Below, piece after piece: positions 63,587 to 64,000 of a stretch of 64,000 nt of DNA; the first letter of the stretch is position 1, and each line of letters opens with the position of its first letter. This DNA comes from Virgibacillus salexigens (lineage in GTDB: Bacteria > Bacillota > Bacilli > Bacillales > Amphibacillaceae): the NCBI RefSeq assembly GCF_014905415.1, contig NZ_BNEO01000004.1:226741-290740 (forward strand), given 5' to 3'. Made by a program: the position numbers and the translations under genes. The notes under the pieces are model-generated. The model did not search any database, was not told where the DNA came from, and worked only from the letters and a program-made list of their open reading frames with translations.

Positions 63587-64000
63587 TTATGCGGTATATA
63601 TTTGCTTATGCTTTAATATGGCATAAATCCAATGCAATAGCTTGTTGGCGCAAGCTATGATGGCTACTTTGTGAGGCTTGCCCTCACTTCTTTTTTTGTC
63701 ATAATACTCTCGAATTTTCACATTCCGGTTATTGGTTAGTCCACACTGAACAGCTGAATAGATGGTCTGACGTAGCTTCGTAGATCCTCTTTTGGTTATC
63801 CGGTTTATCGTAGCTGTAAACTTACCTGATTGGTATACCCTTGGATCAAGTCCTGCATAGGCAACTAGTTTCTTAGGGTGACTAAATTGTGTGACATCCC
63901 CTATTTCTGAAATCAGAGTGGCTGCAATTTTAGTACCTACTCCGGGGATGGATGTAAGAATCTCATACACCTCAAATTGTTTCGCTAACGTCTCAATCTC
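63587..64000 (-). mobile_element. IS110-family transposase, C-terminal part (runs off the window)
   Basis: The frame is open from the window edge at 64000 to the stop at 63587 (about 137 residues visible). It contains the Transposase_20 (IS116/IS110/IS902) domain: LTSIPGVGTKIAATLISEIGD, KKLVAYAGLDPRVYQSG, RITKRGSTKLRQTIYSAV and the C-terminal helices with ACANKLLHWIY. IS110 elements use a DEDD transposase and lack inverted-repeat ends. The N-terminal half lies outside, so intactness cannot be judged. Confidence 0.92.

Overview
The window looks like a low-GC (mid-to-upper 30s percent by eye), spore-forming member of the Bacillaceae, most like Oceanobacillus, Virgibacillus or a close relative. 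The evidence is: strong AGGAGG-type ribosome binding sites with frequent TTG/GTG starts; spore-coat genes (cotO, cotZ) with SigK-like promoters; a RoxS/RsaE small RNA; TnrA/GlnR-, FapR-, CcpA- and T-box-type control sites; and a gene order that follows the Bacillus subtilis yitS-to-yjcH stretch closely. Genus assignment is inference; there is no rRNA in the window.

Layout. 0.5-6 kb: degV (yitS), yitT, a lipoprotein, a NifU-N protein, two tiny genes, yitU, yitV and yitW. 6.3-12.6 kb: uppP, small spore- or membrane-related proteins, the FapR-controlled fabH-fabF pair and yjbA. 12.6-17.7 kb: trpS behind a T-box leader, panE, panB-panD (no panC between them) and an exported TIM-barrel glycosidase-like protein. 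17.7-31.5 kb: a candidate structured RNA, yjbC, the glnK-amtB operon, spx, mecA, coiA, pepF, a 59-residue membrane protein, RoxS, spxH (yjbH), yjbI, yjbK, relQ (yjbM), nadK, yjbO and prpE. Spx, its ClpXP adaptor SpxH, and MecA sit together as a proteolysis/redox-stress neighbourhood. 31.7-38.4 kb: mgtE, the spore-coat genes cotO and cotZ with three unknown small genes, a YetF-like protein, and yjcF-yjcG-yjcH.

From 38.4 kb onward the order departs from the B. subtilis backbone. 38.5-42.0 kb is a heterodimeric ABC exporter with one degenerate and one canonical ATP site. 42.3-48.9 kb is an alpha-galactoside-type utilisation locus: ABC importer, LacI regulator, GH4 glycosidase and AraC regulator, with a cre site at the binding-protein start. 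48.9-50.4 kb is an FAD amine oxidase. 50.6-52.9 kb is decayed: a lipoprotein gene split by an in-frame stop, a YrvL-like protein and a gene remnant. 52.9-57.4 kb holds a two-component system followed by a polysaccharide deacetylase and an amidase; shared 11-bp direct repeats upstream of both units suggest one cell-wall regulon. 57.8-59.9 kb is a GC-richer divergent pair (MetX-like hydrolase and LysR regulator), probably acquired.

59.9-64.0 kb is the most unusual part. Six co-oriented genes (a second methionine aminopeptidase and five small, mostly membrane proteins) are each preceded or followed by a copy of one imperfect hairpin-containing repeat of about 60 bp, so the segment resembles a gene-cassette array. 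It ends at a partial IS110-family transposase that runs off the window edge.
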